From assembly GCA_029248915.1 (NCBI GenBank), contig JAQWIK010000091.1, positions 1-37,186 of the forward strand: a DNA stretch of 37,186 nucleotides, given 5' to 3'. Positions 8,375-16,228 of this stretch are shown in pieces. This DNA is from Paracoccaceae bacterium (lineage in GTDB: Bacteria > Pseudomonadota > Alphaproteobacteria > Rhodobacterales > Rhodobacteraceae). Below the pieces are notes generated by a model. It was not told where the DNA came from, did not search any database, and was given only the letters and a program-made list of their open reading frames with translations. Numbering within the stretch: position 1 is the first letter of the stretch; every line of letters begins with the position of its first letter. The position numbers and the translations under genes were made by a program.

Positions 8375-9814
8375 ATGAATAAAAATAACCTATGGCGTTT
8401 GAGCGCCTCTGAAATAGCCAAAGCTACCACCGCGGGTGAAATTCGGACAGTTGATGTCATAACTTCCGCTGTCGATAGAATGAAGCAAGTCAACCCTTCT
8501 TTAAACGCTGTAGTTGTTGATCTATCAGAAAAAGCTATTGAAACAGCAGACCTTTTAGATCGTGATAGAGACAATAATAAATGCTGTGGACCGTTACATG
8601 GTGTCCCAATAACGATCAAAATTAATGTTGATCAAAAAGGTCATGCGACTTCAAATGGTGTTTCCGCTCTTAAAGATTGGATAGCACCTGATGACGCACC
8701 AATTGTTAAAAACCTTCAAAAAGCTGGTGCTATTATAATTGGTCGCACCAATACTCCAGAGTTCTCATTTAGAGCTGATACAGATAATGGCCTTCATGGA
8801 AGAACAAATAATCCGTGGGGTAGTCATGTTTCTGCTGGTGGCTCTTCTGGTGGTGCTGGTGCGGCTGTCATGTCGGGTATTGGGGCAATGGGACATGGAA
8901 ATGACATTGGCGGTTCGCTGAGGTTCCCAGCGGCAGCTAATGGCGCGTTCACAGTTAAACCTGGTTTAGGTCGTGTGCCAGCTTGGAACCCATCTCAGAC
9001 AGCGGAAAGGGGAATTTTAGCCCAATCCATGTCCGTCCAAGGCCTTTTGACACGAGGTTCATCAGATTTGGAATTAGCTTTGCCCGTTATATTTAAAAAT
9101 GATCCTGTTGATCCGTTTCATGCACCCTTGCCGTACCAACTAGAACCCAAACAAAAAAACTTTAAAGTTGCTTTTTGTCGTGAAACACCTGGTTTTGAAA
9201 CTCATCCTGAAATCTATAAAGGATTAGAATTAGCTGCAGCTGCGCTGCGCGATGCAGGCTATGAGATTATCGAAGTTGACCCGCCTTTATTACTTGAAAC
9301 GGCGATGGCCGGCTATCGAGCTTTAATGGGTGAGGTAATAGAATTACTTGGACCCGACATCAGAAATTACGGCTCCAAAGAAATTAATCAAATTTTTGAT
9401 GATTACTTTAAACAATTTAAACCTTACACTGGAACTGACTTATTAAAAGTGCTCGCGAAAAGGGCTTATTATGCGCGAGAATGGTCACTTTTTTTAACCC
9501 AATATCCTTTACTTCTCAGCCCATTTTTGCCTCAACCATTTTTTAAACCAGGAAGAGATTTAGAGGGTCAAGAAGGCGTTCGGGAAGTTTTGGGAGCGGC
9601 TCTTTGGTCGTATTCTATAAACTTTTTGGGTCTTCCGGCAGGATGTTTTCCAACGCATCTTGCGCAGTTGGCGCACGGGCCTCAGACAATTAACATTCAG
9701 TTAATTGGTCAGAGATGGCGTGAGGACTTAATCGTAGATGCAATGAAGGCAATCCAGAACCGACTTGGTTCATTTTCAAATGAGCTTTGGTCGCTTATGG
9801 AAAAAAATAATTAG
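8375..9814 (+). CDS. Amidase signature family enzyme
   Basis: Hydrolyses a carboxamide to acid plus ammonia or amine. The 479 residues carry the complete Ser-cisSer-Lys triad: Lys82 in VPITIKINVDQKG, cis-Ser157 in AGGSSGGAG and nucleophile Ser181 in GNDIGGSLRFPAA. The spacings (24 and 99 residues) equal those in the known family structures. No clear Shine-Dalgarno precedes the ATG; a four-codon frame (8368-8382) overlaps the start. It is divergent from the peptide-importer operon and shares its promoter gap, and the next gene follows 17 bases on. It could process the same imported amide compound. AtzF/GatA-like roles are possible but not indicated by context. Confidence 0.93.
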   Translation: MNKNNLWRLSASEIAKATTAGEIRTVDVITSAVDRMKQVNPSLNAVVVDLSEKAIETADLLDRDRDNNKCCGPLHGVPITIKINVDQKGHATSNGVSALKDWIAPDDAPIVKNLQKAGAIIIGRTNTPEFSFRADTDNGLHGRTNNPWGSHVSAGGSSGGAGAAVMSGIGAMGHGNDIGGSLRFPAAANGAFTVKPGLGRVPAWNPSQTAERGILAQSMSVQGLLTRGSSDLELALPVIFKNDPVDPFHAPLPYQLEPKQKNFKVAFCRETPGFETHPEIYKGLELAAAALRDAGYEIIEVDPPLLLETAMAGYRALMGEVIELLGPDIRNYGSKEINQIFDDYFKQFKPYTGTDLLKVLAKRAYYAREWSLFLTQYPLLLSPFLPQPFFKPGRDLEGQEGVREVLGAALWSYSINFLGLPAGCFPTHLAQLAHGPQTINIQLIGQRWREDLIVDAMKAIQNRLGSFSNELWSLMEKNN

Positions 9815-9831
9815 TAACTTGAGTGGTACAG

Positions 9832-10767
9832 ATGGATTTCCCAAGATTTAACTTAGAGTGTTTCGAAAAATCTGAGGGGCTCGACCGAAGAAAAAGAAGC
9901 AAAGAACTTGATAAAATGTGTAGTGAGACTGGTTTCCTTCTTTTGGAAGGTCATGGAGTATCTCAAAAAATAATATTGGACCAATGGACTATTGTTTCAG
10001 CATTCTTTTCATCACCACTCAAAATAAAAAGGGAAGTTCAAGTACCTTTTATTGGCTATCCATATGGATGGATTGGACCTGATCAAGAAGCTTTGGCGGC
10101 CTCAAAAGGTGAAGAAACACCACCTGATCTGAAAGAGAGTTTTAATGGTGGCCCATTAACCATTCCAAAAAATATTAAAGATCCTGCAGCCTATAAGTTT
10201 TGTTACCAACCAACACTTTGGCCAAAAATTGATGGTTTTAGAAAAATTTGGGAAACTTATTATGCAGCAATGGAAGACTTAGCAGAACGGATCATGGCCG
10301 CTTTTGCCGAGGCTTTGGGGTTGAAAAGTTCGTATTTTGATAGTTTTATTGATAACCCCATCTCTGCCTTGCGAGCGCTGCATTATCCGACAACTACAGA
10401 CGCTATAATTGAAAAACAACAGAGAGCAGGGGCTCACACAGATTATGGATCGCTGACAATATTGTTACCACAGGTCGGCACCACTGGTTTGCAAATAAAG
10501 AAAAATAATAGTTGGATAGACGTCCCGGCCCTTGAAGATTGTTTAGTTATAAACATTGGAGATTTAATGGAACTTTGGACGGCGGGACGCTGGGTTTCCA
10601 CACTCCACAGGGTTATTGCAAGACCAAATCAACCTCAAAGAAAAAGCCTTGCGTATTTTCATCAACCTAACTGGGATTCTATAATCAAACCAATAAATTC
10701 AGGTATTTATGGGAGTGTGGTTTCTGGACCTTACCTAATGGATAAATTTAAGAGTACGAACCTTTAA
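9832..10767 (+). CDS. 2-oxoglutarate/Fe(II)-dependent oxygenase, isopenicillin N synthase-like
   Basis: Non-haem iron oxygenase of 311 residues. The iron triad is visible as His202 and Asp204 in GAHTDYGSLTILL and His259 in VSTLHRVIA, with the 2-oxoglutarate-binding pair Arg270/Ser272 in PQRKSLAYFHQP (numbered from the ATG at 9832). The N-terminal DIOX_N-type domain includes SETGFLLLEGHGVS. A GTG at 9823 could add three residues; the ATG is preferred because GAGTGG lies just upstream. It is probably co-transcribed with the amidase. Members hydroxylate or desaturate small molecules, including purine/pyrimidine bases, gibberellins and ethylene precursors, so the substrate is open. Confidence 0.9.
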   Translation: MDFPRFNLECFEKSEGLDRRKRSKELDKMCSETGFLLLEGHGVSQKIILDQWTIVSAFFSSPLKIKREVQVPFIGYPYGWIGPDQEALAASKGEETPPDLKESFNGGPLTIPKNIKDPAAYKFCYQPTLWPKIDGFRKIWETYYAAMEDLAERIMAAFAEALGLKSSYFDSFIDNPISALRALHYPTTTDAIIEKQQRAGAHTDYGSLTILLPQVGTTGLQIKKNNSWIDVPALEDCLVINIGDLMELWTAGRWVSTLHRVIARPNQPQRKSLAYFHQPNWDSIIKPINSGIYGSVVSGPYLMDKFKSTNL

Positions 10768-10781
10768 TTTGAGAAATTAAA
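10763..10781. other. AT-only palindrome spanning two convergent stop codons
   Basis: TTTAATTT at 10763-10770 and AAATTAAA at 10774-10781 form a perfect 8-bp inverted repeat with a GAG loop. The TAA of the oxygenase gene and the TAA of the convergent PLP-enzyme gene both sit inside it; the genes are 9 bases apart. It might act as a weak bidirectional 3'-end element, but with only A-T pairs it would be unstable. Confidence 0.3.
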
Positions 10782-11862
10782 CAAGCATTCCGCGAGCAGC
10801 TACGGGAATTGTTTTTATGATCTTATTATTTTGAACCATAACTAAATTATCAACCATATTCACCGCCACACAGACATGGTTTGGTATAACAGTAACAATA
10901 TCACCAACTGACGGCTTATTTTTGCAACCTTTCAAATCTAGAAACCCATGCTCTTCTGAAAATTTAATTATGTTAGCTTCGGGATGTTCGGTTATGTAGC
11001 CAAATCCTTTTAGCCCACCGGTGTCAGAAGTAAGTGTTTTTGAACCTGCATCTAATATTCCGCGGTTGTCATTTGCTCTGCTGACTACGCTCGTGAACAC
11101 TCGAAACCCACAATTACTGATTTGAGCAAAACCATTTTCAACCATCATCATATCATTAAAAATGCATGTGCCAGCGCGGTGTTCTGTTGCTCCATTTAAT
11201 TTCCCAATGTTTGCAAAATTTGGTGTGCCACCAGTAGATATTATTTTTGCTTTTAAATTTAGCTCATTTAGCTTTTTTGTTAAATCATCATGAAATATTT
11301 GGGTATCTTTCCAACCATCAAGCGGTGGATAGTAAAGTAAGCCCTTAAAATTTAACCATTTATCCTCAATGATTAATTTAATCAGGCTTAGAGCCTCGTC
11401 AGGTTTTTCGACTCCAGCTCTTTTTTGCCCTGTGTCACACTCTATAAGTACATCAAGAGGCCGATTTGCGGCTTCTGCAGCTTTTGAATATTCAATCAGT
11501 GAAACTTTATTGTCTGCACAAACTTTTAGAGAAAGTTTTTTCTGCAAACTGGCCAAACGACCTGATTTTGCGGCTCCAATAATATTTGTTGCTATTAAAA
11601 TATCATCGATACCTGCTTTTGCCATTACCTCGGCCTCTCCAAGTTTTTGGCAAGTTATTCCCTTCGCTCCTGCATCTATTTGCATTTTTGCTAATAGAGG
11701 TGATTTATGCGTTTTTATATGTGGGCGGTTGGCTACACCTACACTATCACAAATTTTCTGCGCTTCACGAATGTTACTTTCGATTATATCTAGGTCAATC
11801 ACAGGACAGGGTGTGCCAAATTGGCTGATTATAGAAGACTTAAGGCTATCTAGGCTATTCAT
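10777..11862 (-). CDS. PLP-dependent enzyme of the D-serine dehydratase / D-threonine aldolase-like family (alanine racemase fold)
   Basis: The 361 residues have an N-terminal alanine-racemase-type barrel and a C-terminal D-serine-dehydratase-like domain. The PLP lysine is most likely Lys50 in RPHIKTHKS. ECDTGQKRAG and STGGTPNF are further family segments. The C-terminal metal pair is His329-x-Cys331 (PNHVC), the His/Cys pattern of zinc-dependent D-serine dehydratase; this favours elimination or aldol cleavage of a D-beta-hydroxy amino acid over racemisation. AAGGAA lies just before the start. It is the last gene of a minus-strand set with the cupin and quinone-oxidoreductase-like genes and converges on the oxygenase gene. 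The exact substrate (D-Ser, D-Thr, 3-hydroxy-D-Asp) is not decided. Confidence 0.87.
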   Translation of the reverse strand: MNSLDSLKSSIISQFGTPCPVIDLDIIESNIREAQKICDSVGVANRPHIKTHKSPLLAKMQIDAGAKGITCQKLGEAEVMAKAGIDDILIATNIIGAAKSGRLASLQKKLSLKVCADNKVSLIEYSKAAEAANRPLDVLIECDTGQKRAGVEKPDEALSLIKLIIEDKWLNFKGLLYYPPLDGWKDTQIFHDDLTKKLNELNLKAKIISTGGTPNFANIGKLNGATEHRAGTCIFNDMMMVENGFAQISNCGFRVFTSVVSRANDNRGILDAGSKTLTSDTGGLKGFGYITEHPEANIIKFSEEHGFLDLKGCKNKPSVGDIVTVIPNHVCVAVNMVDNLVMVQNNKIIKTIPVAARGMLV

Positions 11863-11892
11863 AATTTAATTCCTTCATAAACATAACTTTTG

Positions 11893-12306
11893 CTAGGGGC
11901 TTTCAACACTTTCAGTTTCAAACGCAGCTGGGGATGTGATCTCGATAAGTTCAAGATCATCACTATGCTGAATTTCCCTATGTCGTATTCTGGGAGGTTG
12001 AAGTGCCGCTGATCCAGGTCTGAAAGTTACTTCGCCTTGGCCCTCATATTCAAAAGTCACCCACCCCTTTAGAATGTAAATCATTTGAAAGTCTAGGTGA
12101 TGTATATGCCAAGTTGGCTCAGCACGTCTTCCTGGAACAGCGCGGATAACGTTTGCTGAATATTTCCCCTGCGTTGCGTCATTAATACCTAAATCACGAT
12201 ATTCGAAAAAGGCTCGAAGACCGCCAGTAAAATGACTTTTAAATGTACCTGTTCCATCTGCATGACTTACACAAAATGCTTGGCTTTTCCATATACCTGA
12301 TGACAT
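11893..12306 (-). CDS. Cupin-domain protein
   Basis: Small single-domain cupin of 137 residues. The first cupin motif is visible as PTWHIHHLDFQMIYILKG, giving two His ligands but Gln where Glu is usual. The second motif is RPGSAALQPPRIRHREI, giving a third His. A metal-binding barrel is likely; the function could be sensing, isomerisation or dioxygenation. Its ATG overlaps the stop of the quinone-oxidoreductase-like gene (TAATG), with AGGGAG upstream, so the two are coupled. Substrate unknown. Confidence 0.8.
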   Translation of the reverse strand: MSSGIWKSQAFCVSHADGTGTFKSHFTGGLRAFFEYRDLGINDATQGKYSANVIRAVPGRRAEPTWHIHHLDFQMIYILKGWVTFEYEGQGEVTFRPGSAALQPPRIRHREIQHSDDLELIEITSPAAFETESVESP

Positions 12307-13292
12307 TATCTACTCCCTACGTCAAAGACTGTTGCTCCAGTAGTTTTTCGAGCCATAAGCATTTCAAAGGCTTTTGGTACATCTTTCAAAGCGTACCTTT
12401 GGTTAATATGCATTTTTACATGACCTTCAGCCAACATTTTAAACATATTTTCGGAAACTTGCTTTAAGCTTTCTTTGCTTGATATGAAATCAAACAATGT
12501 TGGTCTTTGAGCGTAAAGCGATCCATTTTTAGCCAAGTCACCCATAGCAATATCCTTTATAACGCCACTCGACTGGCCAAAAGAGACGAACAACCCAAAT
12601 TTCTTTAAACAAGAAAGTGTATGAGGGTATGTTGCCTGACCCACGCTATCGTATGCGACATCAACACCCATGCCGCCCGTGATGCGGGCTACTTCTTCAA
12701 CAAAGTTTGATTTGTTATAATTTATTACATGATCATAGCCTGCATCCCTGGCAAGTTTGATTTTATCATCACTTCCAACGGTTCCTATACTTTCTGCACC
12801 AATGTACTTAAGCCATTGACCAGCTATCAAACCAACACCGCCAGCTGCGGCGTGAAATAAAACTCTGTGAGAATTTTGGACTTTGAACGATCTGTTTAAT
12901 AAGTATTCGACCGTCATACCTTTAAGCATTGATGCTGCTGCTACTTCATCGGTAACATCATCGGGCAGTTTTACTAATTTTTCTGCAGGCAAAACCCGTT
13001 CTTCTCTATATGCTCCGTTAGGCGTGGTGTATGCGACTCTATCTCCAATTTTCAGGTGACTTACATTTTTACCCAATTCTGCAACTACTCCAGCAGCTTC
13101 CCCGCCGGGGATTTGGGGACCGTTTTCTGGAAATGGGTATGTACCACTCGTCATGTAAACGTCGATGAAATTCAAACCAATTTTAGTTTGGTGAACCAAT
13201 GCATCATCTGGTCCTAAATGTGGTGTTTCTATTTCTCGCCAATCTAATACCTCTATTCCACCGGGCCTATCCGCACAAATTGCTTTTGGCAT
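12306..13292 (-). CDS. Quinone oxidoreductase-like, zinc-free medium-chain dehydrogenase/reductase
   Basis: NADPH-dependent reductase of 328 residues in the QOR (zeta-crystallin-like) branch. Seen: GLNFIDVYMTSGTYPFP near residues 39-55, IPGGEAAGVV, the Rossmann motif AAAGGVGLIAGQW (148-160) and TVGSDDKIKLA. There are no zinc-ligand cysteine clusters. The ATG has AGGAG 7 bases upstream. It is the first gene of the minus-strand group QOR - cupin - PLP enzyme and shares a 120-base divergent promoter region with the SDR at 13413. It probably reduces a quinone or an alpha,beta-unsaturated carbonyl; the physiological substrate is unknown. Confidence 0.9.
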   Translation of the reverse strand: MPKAICADRPGGIEVLDWREIETPHLGPDDALVHQTKIGLNFIDVYMTSGTYPFPENGPQIPGGEAAGVVAELGKNVSHLKIGDRVAYTTPNGAYREERVLPAEKLVKLPDDVTDEVAAASMLKGMTVEYLLNRSFKVQNSHRVLFHAAAGGVGLIAGQWLKYIGAESIGTVGSDDKIKLARDAGYDHVINYNKSNFVEEVARITGGMGVDVAYDSVGQATYPHTLSCLKKFGLFVSFGQSSGVIKDIAMGDLAKNGSLYAQRPTLFDFISSKESLKQVSENMFKMLAEGHVKMHINQRYALKDVPKAFEMLMARKTTGATVFDVGSR

Positions 13293-13412
13293 ATAATTCT
13301 CCTATTAAGTTTATATTATTAAGCATATCAAATAGATGAAAATTTAATAGCGCCAATAGGTAAAAATTTAATAAAATAAATTTTTAATTGAATATAAAAA
13401 AGGGTGGATAAT
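13293..13412. promoter_or_regulatory. Divergent intergenic promoter region
   Basis: 120 AT-rich bases between the starts of the QOR-like gene (minus) and the SDR gene (plus); both promoters must lie here. An 11-base element, AAAATTTAATA, occurs at 13339-13349 and 13363-13373. In such AT-rich DNA this may be chance. No clear -35/-10 pair can be defended. Confidence 0.35.
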
Positions 13413-14114
13413 ATGGCAGAAAAAACTTGTTTGGTAATAGGTGGTGGCAGGGGCATGGGCGCTGCTACGGCTAAGGAAATGCAAAAAAGAGGTTATAAAC
13501 TCTCACTAATGTCGCCATCCGATAGTTGTGAACAATTAGCTGAAGAATTGAATGGTATTGCTTTACGTGGAAAAGCCGAAGTTCCTGAAAATTTGAAAAG
13601 TATTGTTGATTTTACAATGGAGAAATATGGGCGAATTGACTCAGTTTTGGTCCACGTGGGAGGCCCCCCTAAAGGTGATCTGTTGGAAATTGAGGATGAA
13701 GACTGGGACAAAGCAAACCAAATGATAATCAAACCCGTCATTCGGATTGCAAAATTAGTAACTCCAATAATGCTAGAACAAGGGGGTGGATCAATAGTGA
13801 ATATTACTACTTTTTCTGCTTTTGAACCAAGTCTCACTTTTCCTACATCCAGTATTTATCGGGCAGGGGTTTCTTCGTTTACAAAATTATTTTCAGATAG
13901 GTACGGAGCAGATAATATCCGAATGAATTGCCTTCTGCCGGGTTTTACTGACAGTTTGAATTTACCTGATGAATTTGCAAAATTATCATCACTAAATCGT
14001 TTGGCTAGAGCTGAAGAGCAGGCAAAGGTAGCCGCATTTTTACTATCTGATGATAGTAGTTACATAACTGGTCAAAGCATTAGGTCGGACGGGGGCGTTA
14101 CAAGGCACATGTAG
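13413..14114 (+). CDS. SDR-family protein lacking the canonical Tyr-x-x-x-Lys active site
   Basis: Rossmann-fold SDR of 233 residues. The ATG at 13413 is chosen over the in-frame GTG at 13404 because AGGGTGG sits at proper distance. The cofactor loop VIGGGRGMGAA and the C-terminal ITGQSIRSDGGVTRHM are normal. The usual NNAG is replaced by VHVGGPPKG, and where Y-x-x-x-K is expected the chain reads SSIYRAGV, so Tyr becomes Ser and Lys becomes Arg. Such GGPP-type SDRs form a recognised subgroup (from memory), so this is probably not a broken gene. It may reduce an unusual substrate or only bind cofactor. It is divergent from the QOR-like gene. Confidence 0.85.
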   Translation: MAEKTCLVIGGGRGMGAATAKEMQKRGYKLSLMSPSDSCEQLAEELNGIALRGKAEVPENLKSIVDFTMEKYGRIDSVLVHVGGPPKGDLLEIEDEDWDKANQMIIKPVIRIAKLVTPIMLEQGGGSIVNITTFSAFEPSLTFPTSSIYRAGVSSFTKLFSDRYGADNIRMNCLLPGFTDSLNLPDEFAKLSSLNRLARAEEQAKVAAFLLSDDSSYITGQSIRSDGGVTRHM

Positions 14115-14348
14115 TTTATTCGCTTTGATGGGTTATTGAAGTCAATTTTTATATTTTTGTGGTAATATGGCCATCACGATTGGAGCGCCTAAAATTACCC
14201 CATTTCATAGAACTTTCCGCAACCGTAATCGGTAATATCCCAACCACATCTTGACCTGGCCTTTTCATTAGTTATTTGTTTTAGGTAAAATATTAGAAGT
14301 TTTTGATCGTAAAATTAAAACCATGAATATTATTTTATCTAACTCGAG
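14115..14348. other. Intergenic region without a recognisable gene
   Basis: 234 AT-rich bases between the SDR gene and the sugar-dehydrogenase gene. No RNA gene, convincing hairpin with U-run or conserved protein fragment was found on either strand. It should contain the promoter of the exported dehydrogenase/phosphatase pair. Confidence 0.4.
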
Positions 14349-15497
14349 TTGAATGGAAGACTTTTGTATAAAATTTGTTTAATTTTTTTGCTATTGATGG
14401 CCGCTAGCCAAAGTTTTGCAAACAACATAATTGAAGGAAACCTAGGGTCAAAAATTCAGGGAGAAGTAGTTTTAAATTTCAACTTCCCCTGGTCAATGTC
14501 TTTCATAGGCAACGACCATCTTTTGGTCGCAACAAAGCCTGGCAAACTATGGCTTGTAGACAGTTTTGGATCCAAAACTGAAGTCAAAAATATTATGAAC
14601 ATTCAGTACGGTGGGCAAGGCGGAATGGGTGATGTTGTCCCACATCCAAATTATAAAAAAAATAAATACATCTATCTCTCTTACATAACCTCGGATGATG
14701 GAGGTATGACAAGATATGCCGTAGTTGATAGAGCTAACTTAAGCGACCTCAGTAGCCCCAAGCTAGAAAACAGGCAAAGGATATGGGAGCAATTTCCAGC
14801 AGTAAAAGGCAAAGGACATTTTTCTCATCGAATAGTTTTTGGTCCTGAGGGATCGGTCCATGAAAACAAAATATTCATCACATCTGGTGATCGGCAAATG
14901 CAAAAACCTGCTCAAATGTGGGACACCAATTTTGGAAAGATAGTCCGTCTAAACGATGATGGATCGGTTCCACAGCAGAATCCTTTTCAAAGCAAAGGTG
15001 AATTGGCCAAAACATTTTGGACGACTGGGCATAGAAATCCCCTTGGCATAGCTTTTGATCAGAAAAATAACTTATGGGCCAATGAAATGGGCCCACGACA
15101 CGGGGATGAATTGAATCTAATAGTGGCAGGATCAAACTATGGATGGCCATTAGTATCAGAAGGTAATCACTATAATGGAGCCATAATTCCACCACACGAG
15201 ACGAGGCCGGACTTCGCGTCGCCAGTTGCATATTGGGTTCCAACGCTCGCCCCGGCCGGATTAACTTTTTATAGTGGAAATGAATTTAAAAACTGGGAGG
15301 GGCATGCACTTTTGGGTGGACTAAAGGGGAAGTCGTTGGTGAGACTGAAATTCAAAGATGAACAAGTGATTGAGGAAGAAAGGTTTTCATGGCGAGTGCG
15401 AGTTAGAGATGTTGAAGTTCAAAACAGCGGTTCCATTTGGGTAATTGAAGATGGGTCCAATGCTCGCTTAATAAAATTTTCTTTGCCAAAACAGTAA
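14349..15497 (+). CDS. PQQ-dependent sugar dehydrogenase (soluble aldose dehydrogenase, Asd/YliI-like), exported
   Basis: Six-bladed beta-propeller quinoprotein, up to 382 residues, that oxidises aldose sugars in the periplasm. Seen: GDVVPHPNYKKNKYIYLSYI, FSHRIVFGPEG, TGHRNPLGIAFD, NEMGPRHGDELN, SNYGWPLVSEG and WVPTLAPAGLTFY, all typical of the family. The N-terminus is a signal peptide (KICLIFLLLMAASQSFA). No ATG is available before the signal sequence; the frame opens with TTG at 14349 or, better placed behind GGAAGA, TTG at 14364. The histidine phosphatase gene overlaps its stop (TAATG). No PQQ synthesis genes are in the window, so the cofactor would come from elsewhere in the genome or the environment. 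Confidence 0.9.
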   Translation: MNGRLLYKICLIFLLLMAASQSFANNIIEGNLGSKIQGEVVLNFNFPWSMSFIGNDHLLVATKPGKLWLVDSFGSKTEVKNIMNIQYGGQGGMGDVVPHPNYKKNKYIYLSYITSDDGGMTRYAVVDRANLSDLSSPKLENRQRIWEQFPAVKGKGHFSHRIVFGPEGSVHENKIFITSGDRQMQKPAQMWDTNFGKIVRLNDDGSVPQQNPFQSKGELAKTFWTTGHRNPLGIAFDQKNNLWANEMGPRHGDELNLIVAGSNYGWPLVSEGNHYNGAIIPPHETRPDFASPVAYWVPTLAPAGLTFYSGNEFKNWEGHALLGGLKGKSLVRLKFKDEQVIEEERFSWRVRVRDVEVQNSGSIWVIEDGSNARLIKFSLPKQ

Positions 15498-16075
15498 TGA
15501 TAAAAATTGTGCTTTGGAAATACCTTTTAAGTTTCACCGCCCTAGTTTGTTTGTCAATTTCATGGGCCGATGTCGCGAGCAGTCAGAGGAATAATCTTCT
15601 AGAGGTAATTGAGCGAATTAATGCAGACGTAATTTTTTTACGCCATGCCTTGGCGCCTGGGTTTGGAGATCCAGAGAATTTTAACTTAGCAGATTGCAGT
15701 ACCCAAAGAAATTTAGACGATATAGGGCGCGCTCAAGCGGTTGAGATAGGAATTGAGTTCAAGTCTTATGGTATTGAATTTGAGGACATTCTTTCGAGCC
15801 AGTGGTGCCGTTGCAAAGATACTGCAAACCTCTTAAATTTAGGAGATTGGAATGAGTTCATGGGGCTAAATTCTTTCTTCCAGAATTTTTCAAATCGAGA
15901 AGACACTTTGGCTTTATTGAATAAAAGATTGCTTTCGAAGGAAACAGGTTTAACCCTTATGATAACCCATCAAGTCGTAATCCGTGCGGTGACTGGTATT
16001 GTAGTTTCAAGCGGCGGACTTGTAGCTTTTAACTCAAAAACAGGTCAGTCTGTAATTCATAAATTTGATAATTAA
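15497..16075 (+). CDS. Histidine phosphatase superfamily protein, probably exported
   Basis: 192-residue protein with a likely signal peptide (KYLLSFTALVCLSISWA). The phospho-histidine motif appears as FLRHALAPG (Arg49-His50), so RHG is RHA here. RNLDDIGRAQA, SSQWCRCKDTA (Arg105) and the second catalytic His158 in LMITHQV complete the pocket. Length and periplasmic location fit small broad-specificity or SixA/phytase-like members. Its start overlaps the sugar-dehydrogenase stop, so the two exported proteins are co-translated. The substrate, such as a sugar phosphate or phytate-like compound, is unknown. Confidence 0.85.
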   Translation: MIKIVLWKYLLSFTALVCLSISWADVASSQRNNLLEVIERINADVIFLRHALAPGFGDPENFNLADCSTQRNLDDIGRAQAVEIGIEFKSYGIEFEDILSSQWCRCKDTANLLNLGDWNEFMGLNSFFQNFSNREDTLALLNKRLLSKETGLTLMITHQVVIRAVTGIVVSSGGLVAFNSKTGQSVIHKFDN

Positions 16076-16228
16076 GTGAATAATTTTTATGATGAATTAT
16101 GAATCTTATTCAATTAAAAATGCGTAATTTTGTATTTTTCTGGGTTATCTAATCAAAAATTAAATAAGTTATTGATTAATTGTGTAAACGAAAGCACACT
16201 TTCCCAGTGTAATGACAAGGGGGAAAAT

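Noticed and set aside
8368-8382. Four-codon upstream frame overlapping the amidase start as a leader peptide
   Set aside because: Too short and without regulatory codons or an attenuator hairpin; probably chance.
11369-11869. 166-codon plus-strand frame opposite the PLP enzyme
   Set aside because: Antisense shadow of a well-supported gene; no domain and no independent promoter or ribosome-site evidence.
13339-13373. Direct repeat AAAATTTAATA in the divergent gap, considered as an operator
   Set aside because: Made only of A and T in very AT-rich DNA; chance is a sufficient explanation without conservation data.
13413-14114. SDR considered a pseudogene because of its altered active site
   Set aside because: Full length, intact cofactor loop and good ribosome site; GGPP-type SDRs with this change are a recurring group.
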